A stretch of 64,000 bases of DNA from Eurosta solidaginis (Eukaryota > Arthropoda > Insecta > Diptera > Tephritidae). Shown here one piece after another: positions 1-10,910 of the stretch (its first letter is position 1; the number at the start of each line of letters is the position of its first letter). The stretch lies in the NCBI RefSeq assembly GCF_040869045.1, contig NC_090323.1, positions 174,180,083 to 174,244,082 of the forward strand, written 5' to 3'. The notes below the pieces were generated by a model that did no database searches, was not told the origin of the DNA, and saw only the letters and a list, made by a program, of their open reading frames with translations. The translations under genes were made by a program, and so were the position numbers.

Positions 1-2844
1 TCTGTTGGGATACCCAGGTTTCTGGGTATTCAACAGGAACTGTTTGGTCAGCATCTCGTTTCTTTCCCTGATGGGGAGTATTCTCACCTCATTATGTAGA
101 TGGTGTTCTGGGGACATAAGAAGACAGCCCGTGGCAATTCTGAGAGCAGTATTTTGGCAGGCCTGTAGCTTCTTCCAGTGGGTAATTTTTAGGCTTGGCG
201 ACCATATGGGTGACGCGTAGCACGTAATCGGCTGGCTAATTGCTTTGTATGTAGTCATGAGCGTTTCTTTATCTTTTCCCCAGGTACTGCCAGCAAGGGA
301 TTTGAGGATTTTGTTACGGCTCTGAATTCTCGGAACAATTGCGGCTGCGTGCTCACCAAAATGTAGATCCTGATCAAACGTCACACCCAAGATTTTGGGG
401 TGTAGGACAGTCGGCAGCGTAGAGCCATCGACGTGGATGTTCAAAATGGTCGACATTTGGGACGTCCATGTTGTAAATAAGGTCGCGGAGGATTTAGTCG
501 GTGATAATGCCAGGTTTCGCGAGGCGAAAAAACTGGAGAGGTCAGGGAGGTAGCCGTTTATTTTATTGCATAGCTCATCGATCTGTGGGCCTGGGCCTGT
601 GGCCATTACTGTGCAGTCATCGGCGTAGGAAACGATTGTGACTCCTTCCGGTGGTGAAGGTAGCTTAGATATGTAGAAATTAAACAAAAGTGGGGATAGG
701 ACACCACCCTGTGGCACCCCTTGTTTAATTCTCCTTGGCTTTGATGTTTCGTTTCTAAATAGCACCGATGCCTGCCGACCACCCAGATAATTTGCGGTCC
801 ACCTTTTAAGACATGGGGGAAGGGTAGACCCTTCCAGGTCTTGCAGTAACGAGCCATGGTTGACCGTATCAAAAGCTTTTGATAGGTCTAGCGCTACGAG
901 TACTGTTCTATGGTGGGGGTTTTGATTTAAACCGCAATTTATCTGGGTGCTGATGGCATTTAGCGCGGAGGTAGTGCTATGGAGTTTTCTGAAGCCATGC
1001 TGATGGGAGGCTAGTTGCAAATTTGCTTGGAAATAAGGGAGCAAAATGGCTTCGAGCGTCTTTGCTACTGGCGATAGGAGAGATATCGGACGATACGACT
1101 CTCCTATGTTAGCTGGTTTACCAGGCTTTAGTAGCGGGACCACCTTGGCCATTCTCCATTTCTCGGGTATGACAAAGGTGGAAAGAGACAGGTTGAAGAC
1201 CTGCGCTAAATATTTGAAACCCTCTTTCCCTAGGCTTTTAAGCATCGGCATGGCTATGCCGTCTGGGCCCACTGCTTTGGATGGTTTAGCGCGACCAATG
1301 GCGTCCTCAACCTCTTTAGCGGTGATGGTGATTGGTGACGCGCTGAATTTGTGTTTATGTGCGTGTCTGTTGGCCCTCCGTCTAACTTTGTCGACCGTAG
1401 AATGCATTATATATTGTCGGCAGAAAGCGCTCGCGCATTTTTTCGCATCCGACAGCACTTTGTCGCCAAAGGCGATGGAAACTTTGTCTTTGTGCTTAGT
1501 CGGATTCGATAGGGACTTTACGGTGGACCAAAGTTTACCCACACCGGTAGAGAGGTTACAACCTCTTAGGTGCTCCTCCCATTTCGCCCGCTTGTGTTCA
1601 TCCAAAAGCAATCTGATGCGTTGGTTTATATCCCTTATTTGGGGGTCGCCTGGATCAAGCTGCCTTATAAGGTCACGTTCTCTCGCTAAGTTTGCGGCCG
1701 CCGCCGGGAAGTGGGGCCGGATTTCGGGAATTCTCCCGGCGGGAATGAAACGTGCCGAGGCGGATTCAATGACCTTGCGGAAGGCACGCTCCCCTTGGCG
1801 GGCATCAGTCGGGATAGGGAGGGCAGCAAAGAGGTTGTCTGTAAAGGATTTATATTCTTCCCACTTTCCTTTTTTAAAGTTTATGAAAGTGCGTTTTTCG
1901 GTGACGATGAAGTCGGCGGTACGCTAGAGCGAAACAAGTATAGGCAGGTGGTCGGATGCCAATGATACCATCGGCTGCCAGTTGACGCAGTTTACGAGTT
2001 CTGCGCTCACGATTGAGATATCTGGCGAACTGTGACAGCTTCCTACCATACGTGTGGGGGCGTCTCCGTTTATTGTGCAGAACGTCGTTTCTTCTATTTG
2101 ATCCGCCAACATCTCGCCCCTACTGTCCGCCCGCAAATTTGAATGCCATAGATCATGATGGGCATTGAAGTCGCCTAAAATAATGCGATTGTTTCCAGTG
2201 AGTAAGGCTCTGATATTAGGGCGGTATCCACCGGGGCAACAGGTGGCAGGGGGGATGTAGATGTTGATGATTTCTAGGTTTGCATCGCCTGACCGGACAG
2301 ATAGGCCTTGACGTTCTAAGACGTTGTCCCTGCGGTCGATGCCAGGATCAAATATGTGATATTGCACAGAGTGGTGTATTATAAACGCGAGGCCGCCTCC
2401 ATTTCCGCTCTCGCGATCTTTTCTGTGTTCATTATACCCAGAGCAGGTCTGCAATGCAGATCGTGCTGTGAGTTTAGTCTCTTGAATCGCAGCAATGCGG
2501 ATGTTGTGCCGCTTCATGAAATTGACTATCTCCGTAATCTTCCCAGTTAGTCCATTACAGTTTAACTGCAGAATTCTGAAGTGCATGAGGGGAGACGTCG
2601 CCACTCTGGGGGTAAGTGACGGGTGACTACGCCTGGGTTGAGGAAGGCCAGGACGCAATTGCTGTTGTGGCCCTGGGACTGGGCGTCCTTGGGCAAGCAT
2701 TGGGGTACCCGGATGATTTGGGTTTGCGACCTGGCAACATGGCGCGATGAAACCCGTCGAGGGGTTGCCGTCGCGGAGACCAGAACATCTAGGAAAGTGG
2801 CACCACCCAAGGCAGGAGCTGCATTGGGCGGATGTCGCAAACAT
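1..2844 (-). pseudogene. 2A-LINE ORF2: APE endonuclease and reverse transcriptase, one in-frame stop
   Basis: The reading frame opens with a Met at 2844. The endonuclease shows LQLNCNGL, IQETKL, ILGDFNAHHD and the SDHLPI signature near 1940. An in-frame TAG at 1924-1926 interrupts it; the sister copy has GAG (Glu) at the same place. I read every codon below it and the frame stays open from 1923 to the window edge. The reverse transcriptase follows with KPSKAVGPDG near 1270, the LDLSKAFDT block near 870, QGVPQGGVLSP near 720 and SYADDC near 620. Thumb-domain sequence runs to the edge. One base change separates this ORF from being open across the window, so the insertion looks fairly young. Enzyme assignment is secure; clade is not. 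Confidence 0.88.
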
Positions 2845-2906
2845 ATATATTCTGTGCTGGCAAACGGTGCAAACGGAGGTAGGGACTAAGAGTCTGGTTC
2901 CCTGAC

Positions 2907-3503
2907 CTACACGATTGCTGCCGGAAAAGAGGGGGGGAGAAGACGGGGGCAGGGGCTGTTGCTCAGCATTGCTTCCGACTCTACTACGAAGATTGTAGTT
3001 ATGAGTGGTAGCAGCTGTTTGAGTTGTTGGCGCCGTAAGGCGCGAGCAGCAGCGGGTACTTGTTGTGGCTTGCTGAGCAGCGGGGCTGCTAGAAGGTAAT
3101 GGGGGGGCGCGCTTAGACGTAGCCTACGAGGCGCCCTTGGGCATGAACAGCAAGGAGCCACAAAAGATTTATAAAAGTTACGTGGACGTCGGGTTTTGGG
3201 ATCAAGCCCAGAACAACCTGTCCGATGCAACCATCCCTTACACGAGACACACTGAACAGAGTATGACCGTCCTAAAAAGATTCTTTTCCGGCAGATGCAG
3301 CAAAACCATTTCTCAGGACCGGGGTCAGGAGACGGACCCGGATTGGATTCGATACCTTCCCGGAGCACGAGAATATGGAGCAGTCCTGCTGCAAGGAGCT
3401 GCTGGGAGGATGACAATTTGTGGGAGGGACGAAACAAATTAAATGGGGTTACACTGAAATGACAGTCCTTGGTCGGGAAAAATCCCGAGTCGCTCCGGTA
3501 CAT
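2907..3503 (-). CDS. 2A-LINE ORF1 protein: 2A-like peptide plus PHD-like zinc finger
   Basis: A 198-residue ORF starts at the ATG at 3503 (MYRSDSGFF...). Residues 49-57 read EGIESNPGP, matching the 2A consensus (D/G)(V/I)ExNPGP and preceded by a leucine-rich stretch as in known 2A sequences. About ten residues later come paired cysteines (WFCCICRK..., VQCVSCKGWLHRTGC), a PHD/RING-like zinc-binding pattern typical of CR1-group ORF1 proteins. The C-terminus is rich in Pro, Ala and Gln and ends in FPAAIV, as in the copy at 36854. ORF2 follows about 60 nt after the stop in another frame. 2A-like sequences at the N-terminus of LINE proteins are known and can cause ribosome skipping; activity here is inferred. 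Confidence 0.82.
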   Translation of the reverse strand: MYRSDSGFFPTKDCHFSVTPFNLFRPSHKLSSSQQLLAAGLLHILVLREGIESNPGPSPDPGPEKWFCCICRKRIFLGRSYSVQCVSCKGWLHRTGCSGLDPKTRRPRNFYKSFVAPCCSCPRAPRRLRLSAPPHYLLAAPLLSKPQQVPAAARALRRQQLKQLLPLITTIFVVESEAMLSNSPCPRLLPPSFPAAIV

Positions 3504-3523
3504 AGAACCGACTGCCTTGGGAA

Positions 3524-4739
3524 GCGTACCGACTGCCTGTGCGGCGGTCGCTGGATACTGTCGGCAGGGTGGGTACTGTCAAAATCAACCAAACAAGATA
3601 AACCATTTTCAAAATCTTCAAAAAATATTGAAAATATTCTGATGTGTTTAAATATTTTTATGAAAATTCCGAAATTTTTACTGGGAAATTTCACCCTTTT
3701 TAAGTCTCTCAAAACTCGCTTTGATTTTCGAATATTTTTTTTTTTTATTTTTTCGAATAGCTTTTCCGCATCTTCAAAAAACAAAATTGTGCACAAGCAA
3801 AATTTCGATATTTTCATGAAGATTTCCAAAAACTTCTCGAATTTTTTCGCAAGCGATTTCCATAATCTTCGTTACAGATTTCGTTAAAAGTTTTTCCTAA
3901 AATTAAGGACAATAAATAAAGTCCGAGAAAAGAAGTTACTTCGACTTTACAAAATGGATTACAAACTATTCTTGTGTCAGTGTGAACATGGTATAAGGTC
4001 AGAGAATGATATTAGCGTACTAATAAAAATATAATCAAATCAAATTTTATACATACATACATACATTTTCCATATTCAAAGCACTTTAAAAGTACATAAC
4101 GTAGCTACCAAAAATAAATTTTTCACAAATTCGGCTAATTACAAAAGTGTAAACCAATAAACAACAAAAGTAATTACTTTTACTATTTTCAATTATATTC
4201 TTACTACAAATGTGACCTTAGAAATATTTCAGCGGATTATAATTACTTATTTGAAACGATTTATCCGTGTAAACACATAAGTGGGGGAAAGTCCGCTGCT
4301 AATGTGGGTGTAGGTGTGTGTATTCCGTTAAAACATTTGATTTTCACCTGATTTCTTGTTATGCCACAAAAATTATTTTTAAAACTTAGTTTGGTGGCCA
4401 GCTGTTGAATGTGAACATGACTGTGAGAATTTTTAGCAACATTTTTGACGACATCCCCCTTCTTGAACGTGGGCGCAAAAAAAGAGGGAGAGGGAGCAAC
4501 GACGAGTATTGGTATTGAAACTGCATGTATTTGAAATAGAGCAGATATGTGATTTGAAAATTAATTATTATGAAAATCAGAAAGTTAGGGATTGATTTGA
4601 GCCTGATAGATGTGTATGTATGTATACTAAGACCCAAAGGAAATTTAAAACTCTTCTCCAAAACACAGAATTCGTTTTTTTTTAGACATTCTACAATGTC
4701 TCTTAACAAGAGTTAGTGCCTTCCAACAATTTTCTCTTT
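3524..4739. other. Intergenic or intronic AT-rich sequence without a recognised gene
   Basis: 3600-3890 is dominated by AAATTTTCGAAA-like words with no supported product. A short ATAC/ATAC run lies near 4050-4066. Open frames here, such as one at 4386-4709 on the minus strand, show no recognisable motif. Confidence 0.6.
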
Positions 4740-6052
4740 GATGGATCGGGCGATTCGGGATAAACATACCTGGACATCTAATGTCGGGGTTAGCGCTAAC
4801 GCGATGAAGGCGGGTATAGTCAATTTAATTAGATGGTATAACGTCCAGAATTGGTCTAGTCCTTAGCTAGGAGATATGGCCCTGCAGAAGATATCTTGCA
4901 CAAAATATCTAGGAATCATTCTAGACAGTAAGTTGTAGTGGAAGCTCAAGGTGAAGGAGAGAGTGAGGAAGGCATCGGCGGCGTTTTATGCATATAAAAG
5001 AATGCTACGGCTCTATCGCTCTCTCTCGCATTGGATTTTTATTGAGTTCTTGTTTGGTGGACGGCCACTCAAAAAATAAGGTACCTCAAGGGAGAGGGAA
5101 TGTAGGCTATCAACGCTTAGCATAACGGGAGCACTGAGAACATCTACGACGGCATCACTGTAATTGCCATTCTACAGATTAAACTTTTTAGCGAGGGACA
5201 TAGCGTTAACAACTGCAACAAGACTCAACGCCTCAGGGCAGCTGCGCTCAACGCAGACCAAAAACAAATATCACAAACCGGCCAGACCACTTTAGTTTTT
5301 TTCAGGCGAAATTAGTAGCCAAGACTAAAGCGATAGAAACACTGGAAGCCAATAGCTTAAACTGCAGCCGTGCCAATTTTTACATTGGGAGCCAGGTAGC
5401 AATTAAGGCCATAATCTCTCATAGAACAGCATCCAAAAGTGTGCTAGAGTGTAAGCATTTCCTCGAAAGAATCGGTATAGGGATAAATATACATCAATAT
5501 TGGGTTCCTGCGTAAAGGGAAAATAGATAGAAATGAAGAAGCGGATGAGCAAAATAAAGAAGGCGCATCGCTCTAAGCTTGTACTGTAGATGTATCAACC
5601 AAGCAGGAAAGACATGGAACCAAGCGAACCAAGTGTCGAAGATAATGTGCAGGTCTTACAATCTTCAACCAACAAAGTTACTCTTATCGTTGAAAAGATG
5701 CGTATTCTGACAGGACACTAACTTTTAAATTAGGCCATGTCAGTGATAGCAAATGTAGGAAGTGCGGACTGGAGAAGGAAACGATCGAGCACGTTTTGTG
5801 GTCGAGCCCTGAGCTTGCAAGAGTTAGACTCTAGATATTAGGAGTGGTACAGCTATAAGTAGCAAGTAGCATAGGTCCTAGAAAGCTTCTAAGCTTTACC
5901 AAGAGGACGGAGCTATTTTATGACATAGGTCCTGGTTACTGATACAGTTTTTCAGTTTGGTGGTTAAGCAAGCTTCTGGTAATACTATTCACCCATTCAG
6001 TCTATGTGAGGTCCTCATCATCCGGACCAGCCAGTTCAACCTAACCTAGAGA
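4740..6052 (+). pseudogene. Decayed LINE fragment (RT end, RNase H region, zinc knuckle)
   Basis: Short translated blocks in shifting frames match the second half of an RNase H-bearing LINE polyprotein. Around 4880-5000 the frame reads KISCTKYLGIILD and VKERVRKASAAFYAYKRML, the region just after the reverse transcriptase in such elements. Later, near 5740-5820, degenerate remains resemble the cysteine/histidine block plus E...H...C...P pattern of the C-terminal knuckle. It ends with AACCTAACCT near 6045, a 3' end also seen at 21040-21050 in a related fragment. Many stops and frameshifts show it is old. The family (I, LOA or Jockey-like) is uncertain. Confidence 0.6.
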
Positions 6053-6800
6053 TTAATTTCGAAAATATGAAGTCTTTTGATATTTTTATTTTAAGAAATT
6101 TAAAACTCTAAACTAAAACAAAAACAATTTATCTCTAGTACATACGCACATTTCGTACGCTACAAAAACATCTATTTATATCGACCCCAGTGTTTTGCGT
6201 ACGAGTGTCTCTTGGCCAGGCCTAATGTGTTACGGCTAAGGCAACAATATATATTTTTCCCCATTTTTTTGTCATACTAATAGTCTACATATTATGTATT
6301 TGGCAGGCGGGTGTTTTTGGGTGGTATTCTGCTTGTGTGTCGCATTAGCACAGTAGTTCTCTCTTACTTCACTACCAGCCCAAGTTGACTAAAACTAAAT
6401 ATAAGCCAACTTCATAGAACATAGTGTTTTGTATACTTACATACAATTTTTTAATGCTTTCTATTTATAAACACCAAAATTAAGAAATGTGTTTTGGGGA
6501 TTTTAATGATATGTCTTTCGAAAATGGTCAAAAGTTCATTGAACGCTTCGCAGTATTTATGTATATGTCAAACAAATTGATGGCGGAAGCAAATAAATTT
6601 ATTTGTAAATTATGTTGCGAAGTTTGTCTTTTGGATAGCGAAGGAAAAAGTTAATCAGAAATTTTGCTATAAAAAAGCGATTAAAATAACATTTTGGGGA
6701 GATAAATTAAAAAAGAACGATTCGCCTCCAAACGATTTCGTCTAGCTGGTAGTGGTATTCTTTATCATTTTTCTTCGGCCTTTACGTTTCTTAATTTATG
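6053..6800. other. AT-rich stretch with no recognised feature
   Basis: No open frame with recognisable motifs, no RNA gene and no clear repeat boundary was seen here. Confidence 0.5.
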
Positions 6801-7713
6801 TCAAACATGAAGGCGGAGGCAATCGTCAATTGATATATTGTCATTAGCATAGTGCAAATACACTAGCGATTCATCTCTGAGATGAAACGAACGATGCTGC
6901 CCTGAAACCACCCGGCATCCTTGCATACCGGGGGCGGTCCAGGATTGCGCATAAGCACGTCCAGGGTAATGTTTGAAAACTCGCTCTTCACCCATTTCCA
7001 TTTGTCTTTCTGGACTGCGCTGTTTTCCTGATTGTCGTTAAGGACCCCTAGCAAGATTTGTCCTTGACCACTTCTGCAAAAGAGAGCCCATGCACCTTCG
7101 GCCTCTTTGATTTAGCAGGCACTACTTCCGCCGACCTTGCCCTTTTGGTTGCCGCTTGTGGCTCCCTCCCTTCTGCAAGACGAAAGTCCGGCATCACCTC
7201 TTTCGCCCACTTGATTTCTGCCAGGATTTCTCCCACGTTGTCGCTTTCCGCTCTACTCACGAGGTCTGGCATTCGTGCGGATCTGGTTAGAATCGTTGCA
7301 GCCGCTCTCTAGTGTTTGTGTCCAACATCACTGGAGTGTGACCGCTCATTTGGCTTTGTGAAGGCGGTGGGTTTCGGGGGTGGACCACGCGGGGCCTGCG
7401 CACCAGCTTCAACTGAGGCTGTATTCTGCACACCTACTGTGTCTCTGCTCGTGCAAGGAGTATCCCGGAGAACACCCCTTTGCCCTGCCTCACTGCCGCA
7501 AATTTTGTTGGGGAGAGGGTTCTGACCCGGCATCGCCACTGGTCCTGAACCATCTCCTTTTTTAGCCATCGTCTGGCGGTTAGAATGACCCTGCATCGCA
7601 CTGGTCGCCGTTGTGGTGGGCAGAAGCCCTCCCGGCCGTTGAAGAGCACCGGTGATCACATAGAACATACGACAATAATTTATCAAGGTGGCGCTATCAG
7701 ACATCTGCCGCAA
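6801..7713 (-). pseudogene. Decayed LINE ORF1 (gag-like) fragment
   Basis: Three overlapping minus-strand frames join into one gag-like protein interrupted by a stop near 7309 and frameshifts near 7060 and 6870. Readable pieces include a Ser/Pro/Gln-rich N-terminal part, a basic stretch AATKRARSAEVVPAKSKRPK, then LSFAEVVKD and a block with WKWVKSEFSNI, GPPPVCKDAGWFQG and LVYLHYAND. The GPPP...DAGW.QG.. pattern is the one I associate with LOA/Jockey-like ORF1 proteins of flies. No endonuclease or reverse transcriptase follows on the 3' side, so it is a truncated remnant. It could pair with the RNase H-type LINE fragments elsewhere in the window, but nothing proves that. Confidence 0.55.
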
Positions 7714-8566
7714 AACATAGTTAGTGGCAGAAAATGGCAGCTGATATTAACACTTTAGAATCTTAGAACTTTGACTAATAATAAGATATAAGTCCCAATG
7801 TGAGGATCGGTGAGGAACCCAACTAAAACTTTAGCTGAAATTGAAATATTTGTGAAAATAAACACTAATAAAGGCACTGGCTAAATTTTAAATAACAAAA
7901 AAAAAAAAAACACAACAAGCTAAAGACACTAAAATTATTTCAAAATGAAGTAAATACCTTTGACTTCAATATTCATTCTTATTTATTTCAACACAATGAT
8001 ATTTTATGTATTTTTAAATAGCTTAAACTTGGACTTTATTTTAGCTTGCTCACACTGCAGAAACAAACTAACACCATAACCTCACTTTTAAAGCCATTCT
8101 TAAAGAGTACAGTTCGAATACTACAAAAACAAATATACCGTAAACCCACTAGGCACTATCGTAGTTTTAAAACAACAGTCCAAAAAAACAAATTTCAATG
8201 GAAATGGGAAAAGTTCCGCTATATTATTTCTGTGCAGTTCGATTGACTTCTATTATACACATCTTCAGTCAGTGTTGTGAATTCTATGTGATAGTTTCTA
8301 CAGGTGGTATTTTGTGGTTAGTTTTCAGCAGTTTTTCAACAAGAGTTTTTCCAAGTACGTACGAAATGTTAGATATATTTATTTGATATAACTTTAACGA
8401 TATACAATAGTTGAGCATGTGAACTACACTAAACTTCAAAAAAACTTTTAGTTTAACCGATTTGTAACAGAGTAATTACCTTATGAAATTTGATCTTCTT
8501 TATAAACGCCAGTAGTACAATAGACTACTATTGCTTTGTTTGTTTGTTTGCTTTAGACCTACTAAA
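7714..8566. other. AT-rich 5' flank of the piggyBac remnant
   Basis: No gene recognised. It should contain the left end of the piggyBac-like element, but I could not find a convincing terminal inverted repeat next to a TTAA. Confidence 0.4.
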
Positions 8567-10348
8567 ATGCGCAGTCTAAAACTGCATGAAATTTTGAAAG
8601 AATTAGAAAGAAACGACGACTGTCCATTACCCGACGCTATTACAATATTTCCGCCTGGAAACTGTAATGCAGATGTCACAGATGAAGATTCTGGGGAAGA
8701 AAATGAAATATTTTTGAATAATTTACCCGGTTCGCAGCTTAGAGCTCAAGCCAAGCTTCACTACGATTCTTCAGAAAGCGAAAATGACGACTCCAACTTG
8801 CTAAACGTCTGCGAAAAGTTTCATATCATACACAACAAAATTCAGAAGTGCCTGATACATCAACACAAATAATTGCTCAGCGAACTTCTGAGACTGTGGT
8901 CTCCAAAAATAAAATATACAGCTGGTCATCACGTGACATACAATCCAAAAACAATAGTTGGAATGACATGGAAGGAGCGAAGTTCGAAAATACACCTTTG
9001 TACTATTTTCAATGTCTTTTTGATACTAACATCATAAATATGTTCGTAAAATACACGAATTTGTATGCCAATCAAAAAAACCTAGTTGGAAATGTGACCA
9101 ATGAGGAAATGCAGTGCTTCTTCGGAATTTTGCTGCTCAGTGGCTATGTTATAGTACCTAGAAGAAGAATGTATTGGGAGAATGCCACTGACTGTGGCAT
9201 GCCCATTGTTTTCAACGCCATAACTAGAGATCGCTGTGCTTTTATCATGCCTAATATCCACTGCTGCGATAACTATAATTTGCAACAAACTGATAAATAT
9301 GGCAAAATTCGACCACTGATAGATGCGTTGAACACCAATTTTCTGAATTTTGCTTGTTTTGAAGAAAATCATAACGTCGATGAGGCTATGGTGCCTTACT
9401 ATGGATGGCACCCATGTAAACAATTTATACGTGGTAAATCCATCAGATGGGACTACAAGCTTTGGGTGGGCGCAACTCGATCAGGTTATATATTATGGTG
9501 TGAACCCTATCAAGGGCAATCTGGAGAGAATTCAAAACAGTACGAAATACTTGGATTGGGTGCCAGTGTAATCCTACAATATGCTGATATTTTGCGGAAA
9601 ATTGACAACCAGGCACCCTTTCATTTGTTTTTTGACAATTTCTTTACTTCGGTACCGTTGATTGATGAGATAGGTAAAAGAGGATTCAAGGCTGCTGGAA
9701 CAATAAGGGAAAATCGTGTTTCCAAATGTCCTTTGCCAACAAACAAAGAAATGAAAAACCTACCCCGGGGTTCTTACAAATTCAACTCTACAAGGGCTGA
9801 AGAAATCGTAGTTTGTCAGTGGCATGATAATAGCGTTGTTGCAATAGCATCAAACGACTCTAAAGTAAATCCTGTGAACAAAAAAAAAAAGATATTCGCA
9901 AAAAGAAAAGAAATACGTTTTTGTTGATCAGCCTGCTCTTATTAAAGTCTACAATACCAACATGGGAGGAGTTGACAGGTCTAACCAGAATATAAGCCTT
10001 TACATTACTTCAATTAGAGGCAGGAAATGGTATTTTTCGCTTATTGCCCACTGTCTTGATATGGCGCTCCACAATGCTTGGCACCTATACAAAGCTAATG
10101 AAGGTGAATATGATCATCTAAAATTCCGCCGCAGTGTAGCGACAGGTATTTTTGAGACATCCAAGAAAGCAGATCAACAAAAATCTGGGCGTACATCAAA
10201 AAGTTTTCTCGAAAAATCACGTTTTGATGGTATAGACCACCTAGTAAAATATCGACAAGGTCAATTGCGGTGCGTTTTTTGTCACAAACATGCCAACTTT
10301 TTTTGTAAAAAATGCGAAGTTACTCTGCATCCAAAAAAACTGCTTTGA
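8567..10348 (+). pseudogene. piggyBac-like transposase, frameshifted (PGBD-type)
   Basis: A cut-and-paste DNA transposase of about 590 residues is split over three frames. I start it at the ATG at 8567 (MRSLKLHEILKEL); the acidic N-terminus contains TDEDSGEENE, typical of PGBD2/3-like proteins. The core has VDEAMVPYYG, then HLFFDNFFTSVPL, then NMGGVDRSNQ, which hold the conserved aspartates of the piggyBac catalytic set. A cysteine-rich C-terminus (CVFCHKHANFFCKKCE) ends at 10348. One frameshift lies between about 8780 and 8840 and another at the A-run near 9880, so the copy cannot make full-length protein. All catalytic blocks are present, so decay looks recent. No TIRs were identified. Confidence 0.9.
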
Positions 10349-10910
10349 AAACTATCACACTCCTTTTTCTTATCTTTAATTTTTCTTATTTAAGTAAATA
10401 AACTGGAACTAAGCGTATGCAGAGCGGGATAGCTGGTGACCACATTTGTACCCACAGCACTGAAGTTTTAACTCAAGTGTTCCAACTATTGATGCAACTC
10501 TGTGTCGAACTGAGTTTTAAATGCGTTAAACTATCGATAGTAGCGCCATTCTATGTTTTTCGATAGTTTGAAAAATACTATTTCAGAACAACCTACGACT
10601 TAACCAGTTAAGAACGCGCTCAAAAGGTCTACATAGGGGGCCAGCCAATTGCCATTTCTAAGGATACCGTCAGTTGAAAGCACTGCGAGTGGACTGAAGT
10701 AGGACTAGTACTGTCTCTTACTGCGATAGTTCTGCAATTGTTTGGAACTATTGCGTTTCGGTGCAGGCTCTCTCCTATTGCAATAAAATATATTACGAGA
10801 TTCGGACCCACTTTAATATACCATTTCATGATCATGAAAGGTGTAATTAAATGAAACTTGCCTATGTATATGGATATGAAGCGAAAGGTACTTCACATAA
10901 ACAAATAAAA
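10349..10910. other. 3' flank of piggyBac remnant, no gene
   Basis: Nothing coding is recognised. Two TTAA tetramers occur near 10532 and 10600, possible excision boundaries, but neither is next to a matched terminal repeat that I can see. Confidence 0.4.

Larger units (their letters stand above)
1..3523 (-). mobile_element. 2A-LINE copy 1 (non-LTR retrotransposon, 3' end cut by window edge)
   Basis: This is a non-LTR retrotransposon of the APE-endonuclease type lying on the minus strand. The 5' end is placed near 3523 because similarity to the copy at 33474-37482 stops at the shared ...CTTGGG there. The order is 5' UTR, ORF1 with a PHD-like zinc finger, then ORF2 with endonuclease and reverse transcriptase. 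It runs off the left edge, so its 3' tail and target duplication are not visible. By domain order it belongs near the CR1/Jockey groups; I cannot place the clade without a tree. This is the least damaged of the four copies seen here. Confidence 0.9.

Noticed and set aside
606..872. 88-codon minus-strand frame in the LINE, repeated at 34611-34877
   Set aside because: It is out of frame with the YADD and QGVPQGG blocks; the real frame is different and open.
1046..1927. 293-codon plus-strand frame opposite the LINE
   Set aside because: It is the complement of the open ORF2 reverse-transcriptase frame and shows no motif of its own.
4386..4709. 107-codon minus-strand frame as a host gene
   Set aside because: AT-rich, no domain, no splice signals or repeat match; likely chance.
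8046..8566. piggyBac terminal inverted repeat near TTAA
   Set aside because: No pair of matching termini next to TTAA was found on the two sides.
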